Shown piece after piece: positions 48,714 to 48,764 of a stretch of 48,764 nucleotides of DNA. The notes beneath the pieces were generated by a model that searched no databases, was not told the DNA's origin, and was given only the letters and a program-made list of their open reading frames with translations. Source of the DNA: W0P28-013 sp051870755 (GTDB lineage Bacteria; Bacteroidota; Bacteroidia; Bacteroidales; Paludibacteraceae); NCBI GenBank assembly GCA_051870755.1, contig JBJECE010000023.1:1-48764 (forward strand), written 5' to 3'. Position numbers and translations under genes: made by a program. The stretch's first letter is position 1. Every line of letters starts with the position of its first letter.

Positions 48714-48764
48714 AAGTGCACCCCAAAAGTTAGACAAAAAACTTTTGTAAAAGATGCGAGTTCA
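48714..48764. mobile_element. Terminal sequence resembling an IS3-family element (truncated by window edge)
   Basis: The last 50 bases contain AAGTGCACCCCAAAAGTTAG, similar to the ends of IS3/IS150-group elements, whose tips read like 'tg.a.tgcaCCCCAAAAGTT.gAC'. CAAAAGTT and AACTTTTG form a perfect 8-bp inverted repeat (48725-48748). No transposase is in the window, so the assignment rests on this tip alone. Confidence 0.45.

Overview
The window reads as a stretch of a Bacteroidota chromosome, most likely order Bacteroidales. The evidence is the repeated promoter pattern TTTG-N19/20-TAnnTTTG, the near absence of Shine-Dalgarno sequences, and typical families: a TonB receptor with a carboxypeptidase-like N-terminus, DUF5689, DUF4783, DUF4954, FISUMP lipoproteins and a lysyl-tRNA synthetase with a C-terminal extension. 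Most of it is ordinary core genome, interrupted by accessory patches.

Layout. 1-4.8 kb: the tail of a probable amylase-type glycosidase, lysS, nrnA-like DHH phosphoesterase, efp, and divergent yebC. 4.85-7.75 kb: a minus-strand accessory cluster transcribed WYL regulator -> HIRAN protein -> ADP-ribosylglycohydrolase -> two small mutually paralogous proteins of unknown function. 7.8-8.4 kb: two tRNA-Lys(TTT) genes followed by three tandem ~131-bp repeats, each carrying the 3' end of the tRNA. 8.5-10.8 kb: a FISUMP lipoprotein, a secreted protein resembling a degenerate metallo-beta-lactamase fold, and a divergent HxlR regulator. 10.9-29.3 kb: housekeeping (ettA, korA-korB, cca, folB, tig, nadC-DUF4783, rlmH, a 1211-residue NtrY-like histidine kinase, dgt, a 39-residue small protein, pepD, and a secreted endonuclease/exonuclease/phosphatase-family protein).

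29.6-34.9 kb: TonB receptor, DUF5689 lipoprotein and OB-fold lipoprotein, divergent from the secreted nuclease-like gene; together a plausible extracellular nucleic-acid or organophosphate scavenging locus. 34.9-36.0 kb: a DUF559 (Vsr-like) endonuclease gene bracketed by direct copies of a palindromic repeat, with a third copy and a long imperfect hairpin element downstream. 36.0-37.7 kb: an AbiE-type (type IV) toxin-antitoxin pair with a perfect palindrome over its promoter. 37.8-42.3 kb: hisS, DUF4954, recF.

42.3-48.8 kb: a polymorphic-toxin locus. A secreted RHS protein with an N-terminal lamin-tail domain ends in a JAB/MPN-like toxin domain. It is followed by a candidate immunity lipoprotein, a broken SH3-like lipoprotein gene, an orphan toxin-tail fragment with its own candidate immunity gene, another fragment, and the end of an IS-like element. 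This 3' region is visibly AT-richer than the rest.

The strongest candidates for undescribed biology are the WYL-HIRAN-ADP-ribosylglycohydrolase-paralog cluster, the tRNA-derived tandem array, and the DUF559 gene with its palindromic repeats.
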